Shown here one piece after another: positions 28,094-36,560 of a DNA stretch of 64,000 nucleotides (the stretch's first letter is position 1; every line of letters begins with the position of its first letter). Made by a program: the position numbers and the translations under genes. The notes beneath the pieces were generated by a model that was not told the origin of the DNA, ran no database searches, and saw only the letters and a program-made list of their open reading frames with translations. The stretch lies in NCBI RefSeq assembly GCF_023502325.1, contig NZ_JAMFLZ010000001.1, positions 744,001 through 808,000 on the forward strand, written 5' to 3'. The stretch comes from Wocania_A spongiicola (GTDB taxonomy: Bacteria; Bacteroidota; Bacteroidia; Flavobacteriales; Flavobacteriaceae).

Positions 28094-29077
28094 TTAGCAA
28101 CAACCCCCACCATCGTAATGAAAAGTAGATTCTGAAAAATAAATATCGTCTCTACCTATAGCTTGTAATGCTCCAGCAGTTTTATCGCAAATAGCTAAAG
28201 GTTGGTTTTTTAATAAAATATGTCCTGCATTATCATCAAAATAATCTTCGTCCCCATAATAAATTGCAGCTTTACCTGTAAAGATACATGGACCGTCTTC
28301 TGGCATCGGATCTTTAATTGCAGCTACCTCAATAGATTCTATATAAATTAACTCATCCGTTGGGTAATTTTTAGGGTCTAAAATTCTATAAGGTTTACGT
28401 GCACGAATTTCAATAGTTCCAAAACCAGCATCAGTTAAAGCTTTTACATATTCAGCAATGGGTAAACTACCACTTAAGCATAAAGCTCGTAAACGTTCGT
28501 CGTTACGTAATTCTTCATTCATAGGTTGTTCGCAAGTTGGATCACTCATTACTAAACGGCCATGAGGCTTTAAAACACGATACATTTCAGCAATAGCTTT
28601 CTTTAAATCATCAGCTTTAAAAATGTTAAATAAGCAGTTTTGTGCAGCGACATCAATACTATTATCTTCAACAGGAAGATGCATTGCATCACCCTTTTTA
28701 AGATCAACAAATTCACTTTTAAACCAAGGATTTTGTGCTTCAGCTTCTTTAAAATTTTTACGCGAGGCCTCCAGCATTTCATCGACAACATCTATACCAA
28801 CTACACCTCCTTTTTGGCGATTAAAGTAGGCGAATTGTAATAATTCCATACCGCCTCCAACACCTACGTAAAGCATTTTTGGATTGTTGGTTAAATCGCG
28901 TGCATGCACAGTTGAACCACAGCCGTAATTCATCTCTTGCATAATTTTAGGAATTTTTAATCCTGGTAATTCCCATATTGGGTTTGTAGTACAACATAAG
29001 CCAACATCAGGAGTTAATGCTGCTTCTTTATATACGTCGTGAGTGGTTTCTAAGTAGCTCATAATTGCATTCTTCAT
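28094..29077 (-). CDS. arsM: Arsenosugar biosynthesis arsenite methyltransferase ArsM
   Basis: This is a 327-residue SAM-dependent methyltransferase of the ArsM type. The SAM site is MLYVGVGGGMELLQFA (about 80-95) with GIDVVDEMLEASR downstream. Candidate arsenic-binding cysteines are Cys28-Cys29 (VGLCCTT) and those in AQNCLFNIF and RALCLSGSLP, plus a terminal GGGCC tail. A C-terminal domain of about 90 residues is typical of the version found in arsenosugar operons. It would methylate arsenite to dimethylated arsenic, the ArsS substrate. A near-perfect hairpin lies just upstream (29083-29116). Confidence 0.92.
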   Translation of the reverse strand: MKNAIMSYLETTHDVYKEAALTPDVGLCCTTNPIWELPGLKIPKIMQEMNYGCGSTVHARDLTNNPKMLYVGVGGGMELLQFAYFNRQKGGVVGIDVVDEMLEASRKNFKEAEAQNPWFKSEFVDLKKGDAMHLPVEDNSIDVAAQNCLFNIFKADDLKKAIAEMYRVLKPHGRLVMSDPTCEQPMNEELRNDERLRALCLSGSLPIAEYVKALTDAGFGTIEIRARKPYRILDPKNYPTDELIYIESIEVAAIKDPMPEDGPCIFTGKAAIYYGDEDYFDDNAGHILLKNQPLAICDKTAGALQAIGRDDIYFSESTFHYDGGGCC

Positions 29078-29082
29078 TCTTT

Positions 29083-29116
29083 AGTCTTCAGTTAAATTGG
29101 CTGTAAACTAAAGACT
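29083..29116 (-). promoter_or_regulatory. Hairpin immediately upstream of arsM
   Basis: AGTCTTCAGTT (29083-29093) pairs with AACTAAAGACT (29106-29116) at ten of eleven positions across a 12-base loop, in the short gap between the phosphorylase gene and the arsM ATG. On the transcript it lies a few bases before the start codon, where it could slow translation or protect the arsM message. Confidence 0.4.
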
Positions 29117-29121
29117 GATTA

Positions 29122-29934
29122 TTATATCGTTTTTATTAATTCTTTAAATAATGTTATCATATCGGGCTCTGCTTTTGTAGCCATGGCAATAATTTCTGAA
29201 ATATCTACAGGTTTTAGATTATCTGGGTCGCATTCATCGGTTAAAACTGACACTGCCGCTACCTTTAATTTTAAATGATTTGCCACTATAATTTCTGGAA
29301 CGGTACTCATACCAACAGCATCTGCGCCAATAATTTTAAGCATTCTGTATTCTGCTCGAGTTTCTAGTTGTGGTCCAACAACACTAGCGTAAACGCCTTC
29401 GTGAAGTTTTATATTATTATTTTTAGCAATGGTTTTGAATGTTGAATTAATGCCACTATCATACGGTGCACTCATATCAGTAAAGCGTTCGCCTAATTTT
29501 TCAACACCTTTAAATGCTAATGGAGAGCTACCTTGCAGATTTATATGATCTTCAATAAGCATTAATTCGCCTTTTTTGAAACCTAAATTTATGGCTCCAG
29601 CTGCATTAGATACTAATAAAGTTTTAATACCTAGTTTTTCCATAATGCGCACTGGATATGTAACATCTTGCAACGTGTAGCCTTCATATAAATGAAAACG
29701 ACCTTGCATTACCATTACTTTTTTTCCTTCGAGATTACCATAAACAAGCTTGCCTTTATGAAATTCGACAGTAGCAGTTGGGAAATTTGGAATGTGGTTG
29801 TAACTCACTTCAATTAAAACTTCTATTTCTTCTATAAGTTTTCCTAGCCCAGTACCTAATATGATACCTACTTCTGGGTTTTCAAAACCTTTACTTTGCA
29901 AGTATTCAACGGTTTCGTTTATGTGTTTAATCAT
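29122..29934 (-). CDS. Purine-nucleoside phosphorylase (trimeric type)
   Basis: This is a 270-residue enzyme of the PNP/MTAP family, which cleaves purine nucleosides with phosphate. Motifs are VGIILGTGLGKL (phosphate loop, about 22-33), MQGRFHLYEGY (His in the active site), LLVSNAAGAIN and DAVGMSTVPEIIVANH. It overlaps the TIGR04282 gene by 8 bases and precedes arsM. In this setting a likely substrate is the 5'-deoxy-5'-(dimethylarsinoyl)adenosine made by ArsS, whose adenine must be removed on the way to a simple arsenosugar; that role is inference. Confidence 0.92.
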   Translation of the reverse strand: MIKHINETVEYLQSKGFENPEVGIILGTGLGKLIEEIEVLIEVSYNHIPNFPTATVEFHKGKLVYGNLEGKKVMVMQGRFHLYEGYTLQDVTYPVRIMEKLGIKTLLVSNAAGAINLGFKKGELMLIEDHINLQGSSPLAFKGVEKLGERFTDMSAPYDSGINSTFKTIAKNNNIKLHEGVYASVVGPQLETRAEYRMLKIIGADAVGMSTVPEIIVANHLKLKVAAVSVLTDECDPDNLKPVDISEIIAMATKAEPDMITLFKELIKTI

Positions 29935-30556
29935 TTAATTGTTGTATTCGTTGTTGTAATTTAATATTTGATTTGTAAAATGCTGATGCTTCTAAATCTT
30001 CAAACGTATCAATATCGTTTAAAGAGTTAAGTAAAGCAAAAGAGGTGTTATTTTGTTTTAATTCTTTTGAGGTAACGTCCAATAAATTAGATTGACTCCA
30101 AGGTTTGTTGTCAAAAATAAAATCATACATCTTAGTCATACCAACAAGGTAGTAACCGCCATCGATTGCAGGTCCAAAAACTACATTATTAGTTTTTAAT
30201 GCTTGCAATCCGTTTTTTATATGACTAGAATTAATTTCAGGTAAATCGGAACCAATTAGTACAATACGATTATAGCCATCTTCAAAACCTTTTATAAATG
30301 CGTTTTTCATACGCTCGCCTAAATTATTACCTTCTTGAACCGCTTTATAATGAGCTCCCCATTTTGATTTGATAACTGCATCAGAGAAATAAATACGTTT
30401 ATCTATAGGAATATTTTCAGTAGCATTTTCTGTAATTTTAACGAGTTCGCTATACACCTCAAAAGCCCCTTGATTACCAATGGTTTTTGCAAGACGTGTT
30501 TTAACCTTGCCTAGTTTAATGTTTTTTACAAAAACAATAATGAGTTCTTTAGTCAT
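29927..30556 (-). CDS. TIGR04282-type arsenosugar biosynthesis transferase (CofC-like)
   Basis: This is a 209-residue protein of the nucleotidyltransferase/GT-A-like fold resembling CofC. It has LIIVFVKNIKLGKVKTRLAKTIG at the N-terminus (the P-GKVKTRL nucleotide-binding signature), IVLIGSDLPEI (Asp metal site) and VFGPAIDGGYYLVGM. This pattern matches the set named TIGR04282 arsenosugar biosynthesis glycosyltransferase. It overlaps the rhodanese gene by 8 bases and the phosphorylase gene by 8, so it is firmly inside the operon. It probably works with the TIGR04283 enzyme to build the sugar part. Confidence 0.88.
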   Translation of the reverse strand: MTKELIIVFVKNIKLGKVKTRLAKTIGNQGAFEVYSELVKITENATENIPIDKRIYFSDAVIKSKWGAHYKAVQEGNNLGERMKNAFIKGFEDGYNRIVLIGSDLPEINSSHIKNGLQALKTNNVVFGPAIDGGYYLVGMTKMYDFIFDNKPWSQSNLLDVTSKELKQNNTSFALLNSLNDIDTFEDLEASAFYKSNIKLQQRIQQLND

Positions 30557-31043
30557 AAATCTTAATACCTTTTTTTAACCATTTACTCCATTCGTGGTTA
30601 AATGTATGTATACTATCTGTTTCTTTTCCTATGGAATTATAAACAGGGAAATTATTGTTTTTCCATTCAAAAATACCACCATGTAAATTATAAATATTAG
30701 TATATCCAGCCTTTTTGAGTTTTTCGGCAATATCTTCTGATCGTATTCCTAACGAACAATAAACGATAATAGTTTGTTGCTTGTTATTGATTTTTTTGAT
30801 TGTTCTTTTTAGATTGAAATTATCATACCCAACAAAAAGAGCATTTTTTAAATGACTGACTTCAAATTCTGATGATTCTCTAGCGTCTAAAAGAATAACT
30901 TCTTTTTCTTTTTTGAATAAATCTTTAACAGTAATATACGGAATGCTTTCTTCATTATATTTATCTAATACCTCTGAAATTGACTTTTGGGAAAACCCAG
31001 AGGCCGAAAAACAAATAAATATGTATAATATAATCTGTTTCAT
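30549..31043 (-). CDS. Exported rhodanese-like domain protein
   Basis: This encodes 164 residues from the ATG at 31043; a longer frame running back into arsS is rejected because the 31043 start gives a proper signal peptide (MKQIILYIFICFSASGFSQ). A single rhodanese domain has VILLDARESSEFEVSHLKNA and the active loop VYCSLGIRSE with Cys96. Rhodaneses move sulfane sulfur; some relatives reduce arsenate. The start lies 1 base after the arsS stop and the 3' end overlaps the TIGR04282 gene by 8 bases. An exported thiol enzyme in an otherwise cytoplasmic pathway is unusual. Confidence 0.85.
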   Translation of the reverse strand: MKQIILYIFICFSASGFSQKSISEVLDKYNEESIPYITVKDLFKKEKEVILLDARESSEFEVSHLKNALFVGYDNFNLKRTIKKINNKQQTIIVYCSLGIRSEDIAEKLKKAGYTNIYNLHGGIFEWKNNNFPVYNSIGKETDSIHTFNHEWSKWLKKGIKIYD

Positions 31044-31044
31044 A

Positions 31045-32100
31045 TTAAGCAACCACACCTTGACAACTACTTCCTGCACCAGCTGTACAACCATAGCAGT
31101 GTTGCGAAATAACAATTTTCCTGCCTTCTAATAAGTCTTCGTTAAATTCAGAAATGTGTTTAGATTTACTATTTACAGGTAGTTCTAGCATTTGATTAAA
31201 ATCGCAATCATACAAATAACCATCCCAACTAACGGAAAGCGTATTCGTACACATTACATTTGAAACAGCAGCAGGGTTGTAAGCTTCTACGAGCGAATAC
31301 ATATAGTCTTCATAATTTTCTGAAGCAATTAAATAATCTAAAAACCTTGAGATTGGTAGATTTGTAATGGCAAATAAATTATGAAACTGAATATTGAAAT
31401 CTTCTAATAGAGCCTTTTTGAAATCTTTTTCCATAGACATTTGATCTCCTGGTAAAAAGGCCCCTGATGGATTATAAACTAAATCTAATTTAAGACCACT
31501 ATTTGGCATACCATAGCCAATTGCATTTAATTCTTGTAACGCTTTTATTGATTTATCAAATACACCATCACCACGTTGTTTGTCCGTTTTCCCACGTGTC
31601 CAATGTGGCATCGAGCTTACTACATGCACATTATGTTTTTTAAAGAACTCTGGTAAATCGTAATACTTTTTGTTGGCCCTAATAATGGTAAGATTTGAGC
31701 GTACTATAAAATCTTTAATACCCGCCTTTGCTGCCTCTTCTACAAACCATCTGAAATCTGGATTCATTTCAGGAGCACCTCCAGTTAAATCTAAAGTGTG
31801 CGCTCCAGTGTTTTTAATAACAACCAAGCATTGTTGCATAGTTTCACGTGTCATAATTTCTTTTCTATCAGGACCAGCATCAACATGGCAATGTTCGCAA
31901 ACTTGGTTACACATATAACCAACGTTTATTTGTAGGATTTCTAATTTTTTTGCTTTAAGCGGAAACTGATTAGTTTCAGCAATTTTAGCTTTAAAGGTTG
32001 GTAATTCTCCGTTTTGAAAAATACCATTCGATAAAATTTCTAATTGCCTATTGCTATTAGCCAAGTCGCTTTCGCGTTTATGTAGGGACTTTGTAACCAT
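31045..32100 (-). CDS. arsS: Arsenosugar biosynthesis radical SAM protein ArsS
   Basis: This is a 351-residue radical SAM enzyme. The cluster motif is Cys64-x3-Cys68-x2-Cys71 in GYMCNQVCEHCHVDAGP, followed by LDLTGGAPEMNP. The Cys-rich C-terminal end CYGCTAGAGSSCQG matches the family's auxiliary site. ArsS joins the 5'-deoxyadenosyl radical to dimethylated arsenic to give 5'-deoxy-5'-(dimethylarsinoyl)adenosine. Some relatives in other taxa use selenocysteine; here all positions are Cys. A 16-bp-arm inverted repeat lies just upstream, between this gene and the peroxidase-like gene. Confidence 0.93.
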   Translation of the reverse strand: MVTKSLHKRESDLANSNRQLEILSNGIFQNGELPTFKAKIAETNQFPLKAKKLEILQINVGYMCNQVCEHCHVDAGPDRKEIMTRETMQQCLVVIKNTGAHTLDLTGGAPEMNPDFRWFVEEAAKAGIKDFIVRSNLTIIRANKKYYDLPEFFKKHNVHVVSSMPHWTRGKTDKQRGDGVFDKSIKALQELNAIGYGMPNSGLKLDLVYNPSGAFLPGDQMSMEKDFKKALLEDFNIQFHNLFAITNLPISRFLDYLIASENYEDYMYSLVEAYNPAAVSNVMCTNTLSVSWDGYLYDCDFNQMLELPVNSKSKHISEFNEDLLEGRKIVISQHCYGCTAGAGSSCQGVVA

Positions 32101-32119
32101 TATTTACTTTGTTGTCAGG

Positions 32120-32164
32120 TCGAGCGCAGTCGAGACCTTATGAATACCTCTCGACTGCGCTCGA
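32120..32164. repeat. GC-rich inverted repeat (REP-like)
   Basis: Arms TCGAGCGCAGTCGAGA (32120-32135) and its exact complement (32149-32164) flank a 13-base loop. It is far richer in G+C than its surroundings and has no T run, so it is not a normal terminator. From memory, this CGAGCGCAGTCGAG palindrome recurs between genes in many flavobacterial genomes. Confidence 0.75.
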
Positions 32165-32193
32165 GGAGACATTTAGTGGTTGTTAAAAAAACT

Positions 32194-32529
32194 CTAACCG
32201 TCTAACTTTTTAACTTTATTCATCATTTGTACACCATGAACCAAAGTAGCACCACTTTTTATGGCAGCTCCAACATGTATGGCTTCCATCATTTCTTCTT
32301 TTGTTACCCCGCGCTGTAATCCGTCTTTAGTATAAGCATCTATACAATAAGGGCATTGCTCGGTATGTGAAACGGCTAAAGCAATTAAGGATTTCTCACG
32401 GGCTGTAAGAGCACCTTCTTCAAATACTTTTCCGTAATACTCAAAAAATTTGTTTCCAAGTTCTTCGCTCCATTCTGTTATATCTCCAAACTTTCTTAAA
32501 TCAGCAGGATCGTAATATGTTTTTTGCAT
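32194..32529 (-). CDS. Arsenosugar biosynthesis-associated peroxidase-like protein (AhpD/CMD family)
   Basis: This is a 111-residue protein of the carboxymuconolactone decarboxylase/AhpD family. The redox pair is the CxxC in TEQCPYCIDAYTKDGLQRG, with conserved residues in EKSLIALAVSHTEQC and MEAIHVGAAIKSGATLVHG. Members next to ArsS are catalogued as arsenosugar-associated peroxidase-like proteins, and some are selenoproteins. It is the first gene of the minus-strand cluster; a TATCTTTA-like box (32548-32555, minus strand) lies just upstream. It may keep arsenic or thiol intermediates reduced. Confidence 0.88.
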   Translation of the reverse strand: MQKTYYDPADLRKFGDITEWSEELGNKFFEYYGKVFEEGALTAREKSLIALAVSHTEQCPYCIDAYTKDGLQRGVTKEEMMEAIHVGAAIKSGATLVHGVQMMNKVKKLDG

Positions 32530-32655
32530 GTGGTTTTAAATTTTATTTAAAGATATAAATCTAAAAGTTTCAGTCGATAATATTAGCATTACTTAACATA
32601 AATTATTGGACTCATTTAATTTTTTTAGCAAATTAAAAAAGTTCAGATGAGTTCA

Positions 32656-32684
32656 TTGATATAGATTTTAAAATTTTACTTTAG
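32656..32684 (+). promoter_or_regulatory. Candidate promoter of the CPA1 antiporter gene
   Basis: TTG at 32656-32658, 18 bases, then TACTTTAG at 32677-32684 (one mismatch to TAnnTTTG), ending 20 bases before the ATG at 32705. Confidence 0.35.
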
Positions 32685-32704
32685 CATAACTAAACAAAGG
32701 AGAA

Positions 32705-33943
32705 ATGAACGACTACTTTTTTATAATTACAGTTTTAGTAACGCTATCGGCAATTTTTGGGTACATTAATGTACGCTTTTTAAAGTTACCAAACACTATT
32801 GGGTTAATGCTTATTACTATTGTTTTTACTCTTGGTGTTTTTGCCTTAAGTTATTTTGATTCTACACTTTTAAATGCTGAAAAATATATTATTACACAAA
32901 TAGATTTTAAAACCGTATTGTTAGATATTATGCTTAGTTTTCTGCTATTTGCAGGGGCTTTGCATACAAATTTCCAACAACTAAAGGTACAGCGTTGGCC
33001 CGTTTTTGTGTTTGCAACTTTTGGCGTATTAGTGTCTACTTTTTTAGTAGGTATTACTGTGTTTTACCTTTTAAAGCTGCTAGATTTAGATGTCGATTTT
33101 ATTTACTGCTTACTATTTGGTGCTTTAATTTCTCCAACCGACCCAATTGCGGTTTTAGGTATTTTGAAAAAAGCAGGAGTACCAAAAAAACTGGAAGCTA
33201 AAATTGTAGGAGAATCGTTGTTTAATGATGGTGTTGGTGTAGTTGTGTTTCTTACTATTTTTCAAATTGCCGCTTTAGGGACTGGAGAAGTAGAAGCTTT
33301 TGATGTTTTTAGTCTTTTTGGAAAAGAAGTGTTTGGCGGTATTTTATTAGGCGGTATTTTAGGTTGGATAACCTATCGTTTAATGAAATCTATTGACGAT
33401 TACGATATTGAAGTTATTATAACACTTGCTGCAGTAATGGGTGGAACCGTAATTGCACATAAGCTTCATTTATCTGCGCCATTGGCTATGGTTACTGCAG
33501 GACTTATTGTTGGTAACGATACAGTTAGAGGTAGTGCTATGTCTGAGATTACTGAAAGTTATGTCGATAAATTTTGGGAACTTATAGATATTCTTTTAAA
33601 CACCATATTATTTGTGCTTATTGGTATGGAAATGCTAGTTTTAGCTTTCGATGGAAAATATATTTTAGCAGGATTAATAGCCATTCCTATTATACTTTTA
33701 TGTAGATATACATCTTTATTATTACCTATAAGTTTCTTTAAAAAACGATTGGATTTTGTTCCAAAAACGAATTTGATTATGACTTGGGGCGGATTACGAG
33801 GAGGCATTTCTATTGCATTGGCATTAGGGCTTACGGAGGCTATGCAACGAGATTTGTTTTTAGTAATTACTTATGTAGTCGTGGTTTTCTCGATACTAGT
33901 TCAAGGACTAACCGTTGGTAAACTAGTAAAAAAAGTGAGTTAG
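32705..33943 (+). CDS. Na+/H+ antiporter, CPA1 family
   Basis: This is a 412-residue inner-membrane protein with about 12 hydrophobic segments. LLFAGALHTNFQQLK, FGALISPTDPIAVLGILKKAG and KIVGESLFNDGVGVVVF are the core ion-binding motifs of CPA1 exchangers, and TWGGLRGGISIALAL lies near the C-terminus. It exchanges Na+ for H+ and helps salt and pH balance, which suits a marine life style. It has no large cytoplasmic tail. It is followed after 6 bases by the helicase gene, a chance-looking pairing. Confidence 0.92.
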   Translation: MNDYFFIITVLVTLSAIFGYINVRFLKLPNTIGLMLITIVFTLGVFALSYFDSTLLNAEKYIITQIDFKTVLLDIMLSFLLFAGALHTNFQQLKVQRWPVFVFATFGVLVSTFLVGITVFYLLKLLDLDVDFIYCLLFGALISPTDPIAVLGILKKAGVPKKLEAKIVGESLFNDGVGVVVFLTIFQIAALGTGEVEAFDVFSLFGKEVFGGILLGGILGWITYRLMKSIDDYDIEVIITLAAVMGGTVIAHKLHLSAPLAMVTAGLIVGNDTVRGSAMSEITESYVDKFWELIDILLNTILFVLIGMEMLVLAFDGKYILAGLIAIPIILLCRYTSLLLPISFFKKRLDFVPKTNLIMTWGGLRGGISIALALGLTEAMQRDLFLVITYVVVVFSILVQGLTVGKLVKKVS

Positions 33944-33949
33944 TAGTTT

Positions 33950-36385
33950 ATGAATGTAAATAACGAACTAGATTTAGCTTGGGATTTTGTAAATAATACA
34001 GATAGAAATGTGTTTTTAACAGGAAAAGCAGGAACAGGAAAAACCACTTTTCTGCACAAGTTAAAAATGAAATCTTTGAAACGTATGGTAGTAGTTGCTC
34101 CAACTGGAGTAGCTGCTATTAATGCCAAAGGCGTTACTATACATTCGTTTTTTCAAATGCCATTTGGTCCTATTTTACCAGATGTAGAAGTGAGACCTTC
34201 CTCTGGATTCAACAGAAAATTCAATAAAACCAAAATAAATATTATCAAGTCTTTAGACTTATTGGTTATTGACGAAATTAGTATGGTTCGTGCCGATTTA
34301 TTGGATGGCATTGATAAAACACTAAGACGTTTTAAAAATAAAAATAAAGTGTTTGGAGGCGTTCAATTATTAATGATTGGCGACTTGCAGCAATTATCAC
34401 CAGTAATTAAAGAAGACGAATGGCAATTATTAAAAGCACATTATAAAAACGGATTCTTTTTTAGTAGCAAGGCCTATCAAGCATGTCATGCTGTAACTAT
34501 CGAGCTGAAGCATATTTACAGACAGGACAATCCTACGTTTATTAATATTCTTAATGAAATTAGAAATGACACCCTTACTCAAGCCTCGGCTGATGAATTA
34601 AATAAATGCTATCAACCCAATTTTATACCAGACGAAAAAGACGGTTACATTGCCTTAACAACTCATAATCATAGAGCAGAACAAACCAATAAAGCAGAGC
34701 TTACCAAATTAAAAACCAAAGCACATACTTATAATGCCGTTGTAGAAGGTAAGTTTCCAGATTATGCTTACCCCAATAAGGAAGAGCTGATTTTAAAAGT
34801 TGGAGCGCAAGTTATGTTTATTAAAAACGATAGCTCACCAGAAAAGCGTTACTTTAATGGAAAGATTGGTAAGGTTATTTTATTGGATAAGGATGAAGTT
34901 GTTATTAATTGTCCTGATGATGATTTTAATATTGTAACCACTCCAGAACTTTGGGATAATATAAATTATACGGTTAATAAGGAGACAAACGAAATCTCTG
35001 AAAACATAATAGGTACATATACTCAAATGCCATTGCGATTGGCTTGGGCAATAACCATTCATAAAAGCCAGGGTTTAACCTTTGAAAAAGCCATTATAGA
35101 TGCCCAAGGGGCTTTTGCTCATGGGCAAACCTATGTGGCATTAAGCAGGTGCAAATCTTTAGAAGGTTTGGTGTTAAAAAGTAAAATAAGCTCCAACCAA
35201 ATTATAAGCGATGCAAATGTATTGTCGTTTAATAAAAGTGCTGAAGAAAATCAGCCCAATGATGAGATATTACAACAATCGAAAGCTGAATTTCAATTGA
35301 ATTTAATAGCAGAGCTTTTCGATTTTTATAAGTTTTTATATCCTGTAGGACGTATTTTAGATATTTATTATAAAAATAGAACTATTATTGAAGGACAGCT
35401 AGAAACACCCTTAAATACCATAAAAGAAGAGGTAACTAGCTTATTGAAAATTGGCAATGGTTTTAAAGCACAACTTAAAACATTATCAGAATCGGCAGGA
35501 GCTCCGGAATCTAGTAAAGATGTTCAAGAACGTTTTGTAAAAGCAGTCCATTATTTTAGAGAGCAAACCAAAACCACTATTAGCGAACCTTTTAAAATTT
35601 TAGGTTTTACAACGGATAATAAAGCGATTGAAAAAGATATTAATAAACAACTAGATACGATAGAAGAGCTTTTAGCAACCAAATTACTGTACTTTCAAAA
35701 GTTGGATAAAGGTTTTAATGTCAAAACCTTTTTAGAATTGCGGGCAAAATCTATTTTTCTGGCAAAAGAAAAACCTAAAAAAACTCGAAAATCGGTTATT
35801 GATGGTACTACCAATGTTGAATTATTTGAGTTATTAAGAGTGCTTAGAAATGACATCGCACAAGAAAATGATTTGATCCATTATCAGGTATTTACCCAGA
35901 AAGCTTTATACGAAATATGCGAAACCTTACCCACCAATAAAAAAGAATTGCTACAGGTTAATGGTATGGGAAAAACCCGTGTTGAAAAGTATGGAACCAA
36001 GATTCTAAAAGTTATTCATGCCTATTGCGATGAAAATGATATAGAAATATCTACTGAAGAAGACCTATTTGAAGTAGAAAAACCCAAGAAAAAGCGAGGA
36101 GATACTAAAAAAGAATCTTTAGAGTTGTTTAAATCAGGAAAATCTATTGATGAGATTGCAAACCAAAGAGAACTAAATTCTAATACTATAACTGGGCATT
36201 TAGCTCATTTTATACCAACGGGCGAAGTAAAAATAACCGACCTAATTTCCGAAACACACTATAAAGAGCTAAAAGCCCTTATCCCTAAGCATAAATTTGA
36301 AAACCTATCAGATTTGAAACACCAGATTGACAATAAATATACCTATGGCGAACTGCGTTTGGTTTTAGATGATTTAAAAAACTAA
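33950..36385 (+). CDS. PIF1-like SF1 helicase with HRDC and HTH C-terminal domains
   Basis: This is an 811-residue helicase. Walker A is FLTGKAGTGKTTFL (about 20-33), Walker B LLVIDEISMVRADLLDG (about 103-119), motif III MIGDLQQLSPV, and the C-terminal motifs AITIHKSQGLTFEKAIID and YVALSRCKSLEGL. After the motor (about 1-430) comes a helical region, an HRDC-type domain (about 615-705: ELLRVLRNDIAQEND and LLQVNGMGKTRVEKYG) and a HTH_40-like tail (about 720-770: SLELFKSGKSIDEIANQREL). HRDC and HTH are RecQ-like additions on a PIF1-type motor, a layout known in Bacteroidota. It probably unwinds special DNA structures. Confidence 0.92.
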   Translation: MNVNNELDLAWDFVNNTDRNVFLTGKAGTGKTTFLHKLKMKSLKRMVVVAPTGVAAINAKGVTIHSFFQMPFGPILPDVEVRPSSGFNRKFNKTKINIIKSLDLLVIDEISMVRADLLDGIDKTLRRFKNKNKVFGGVQLLMIGDLQQLSPVIKEDEWQLLKAHYKNGFFFSSKAYQACHAVTIELKHIYRQDNPTFINILNEIRNDTLTQASADELNKCYQPNFIPDEKDGYIALTTHNHRAEQTNKAELTKLKTKAHTYNAVVEGKFPDYAYPNKEELILKVGAQVMFIKNDSSPEKRYFNGKIGKVILLDKDEVVINCPDDDFNIVTTPELWDNINYTVNKETNEISENIIGTYTQMPLRLAWAITIHKSQGLTFEKAIIDAQGAFAHGQTYVALSRCKSLEGLVLKSKISSNQIISDANVLSFNKSAEENQPNDEILQQSKAEFQLNLIAELFDFYKFLYPVGRILDIYYKNRTIIEGQLETPLNTIKEEVTSLLKIGNGFKAQLKTLSESAGAPESSKDVQERFVKAVHYFREQTKTTISEPFKILGFTTDNKAIEKDINKQLDTIEELLATKLLYFQKLDKGFNVKTFLELRAKSIFLAKEKPKKTRKSVIDGTTNVELFELLRVLRNDIAQENDLIHYQVFTQKALYEICETLPTNKKELLQVNGMGKTRVEKYGTKILKVIHAYCDENDIEISTEEDLFEVEKPKKKRGDTKKESLELFKSGKSIDEIANQRELNSNTITGHLAHFIPTGEVKITDLISETHYKELKALIPKHKFENLSDLKHQIDNKYTYGELRLVLDDLKN

Positions 36386-36560
36386 AGTAGTCTTAAAATA
36401 ATATTTTTATGTAACTGTCTTATTGTAAGCGCTTTAAAAAGTAAGGGTTTGCAGGCGTTTAGTTACTATGTTATTGTTGTGTTAAATTGATAATAATAAT
36501 CGTTTTTTTATACTGAAAAACTCCCTTTTCTATTTAGCTTTGCGCGAAAAAAAATCGATT

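Noticed and set aside
32120..32164. An intrinsic terminator
   Set aside because: The stem is strong but no T run follows on either strand, and the genes on both sides appear to be in one pathway.
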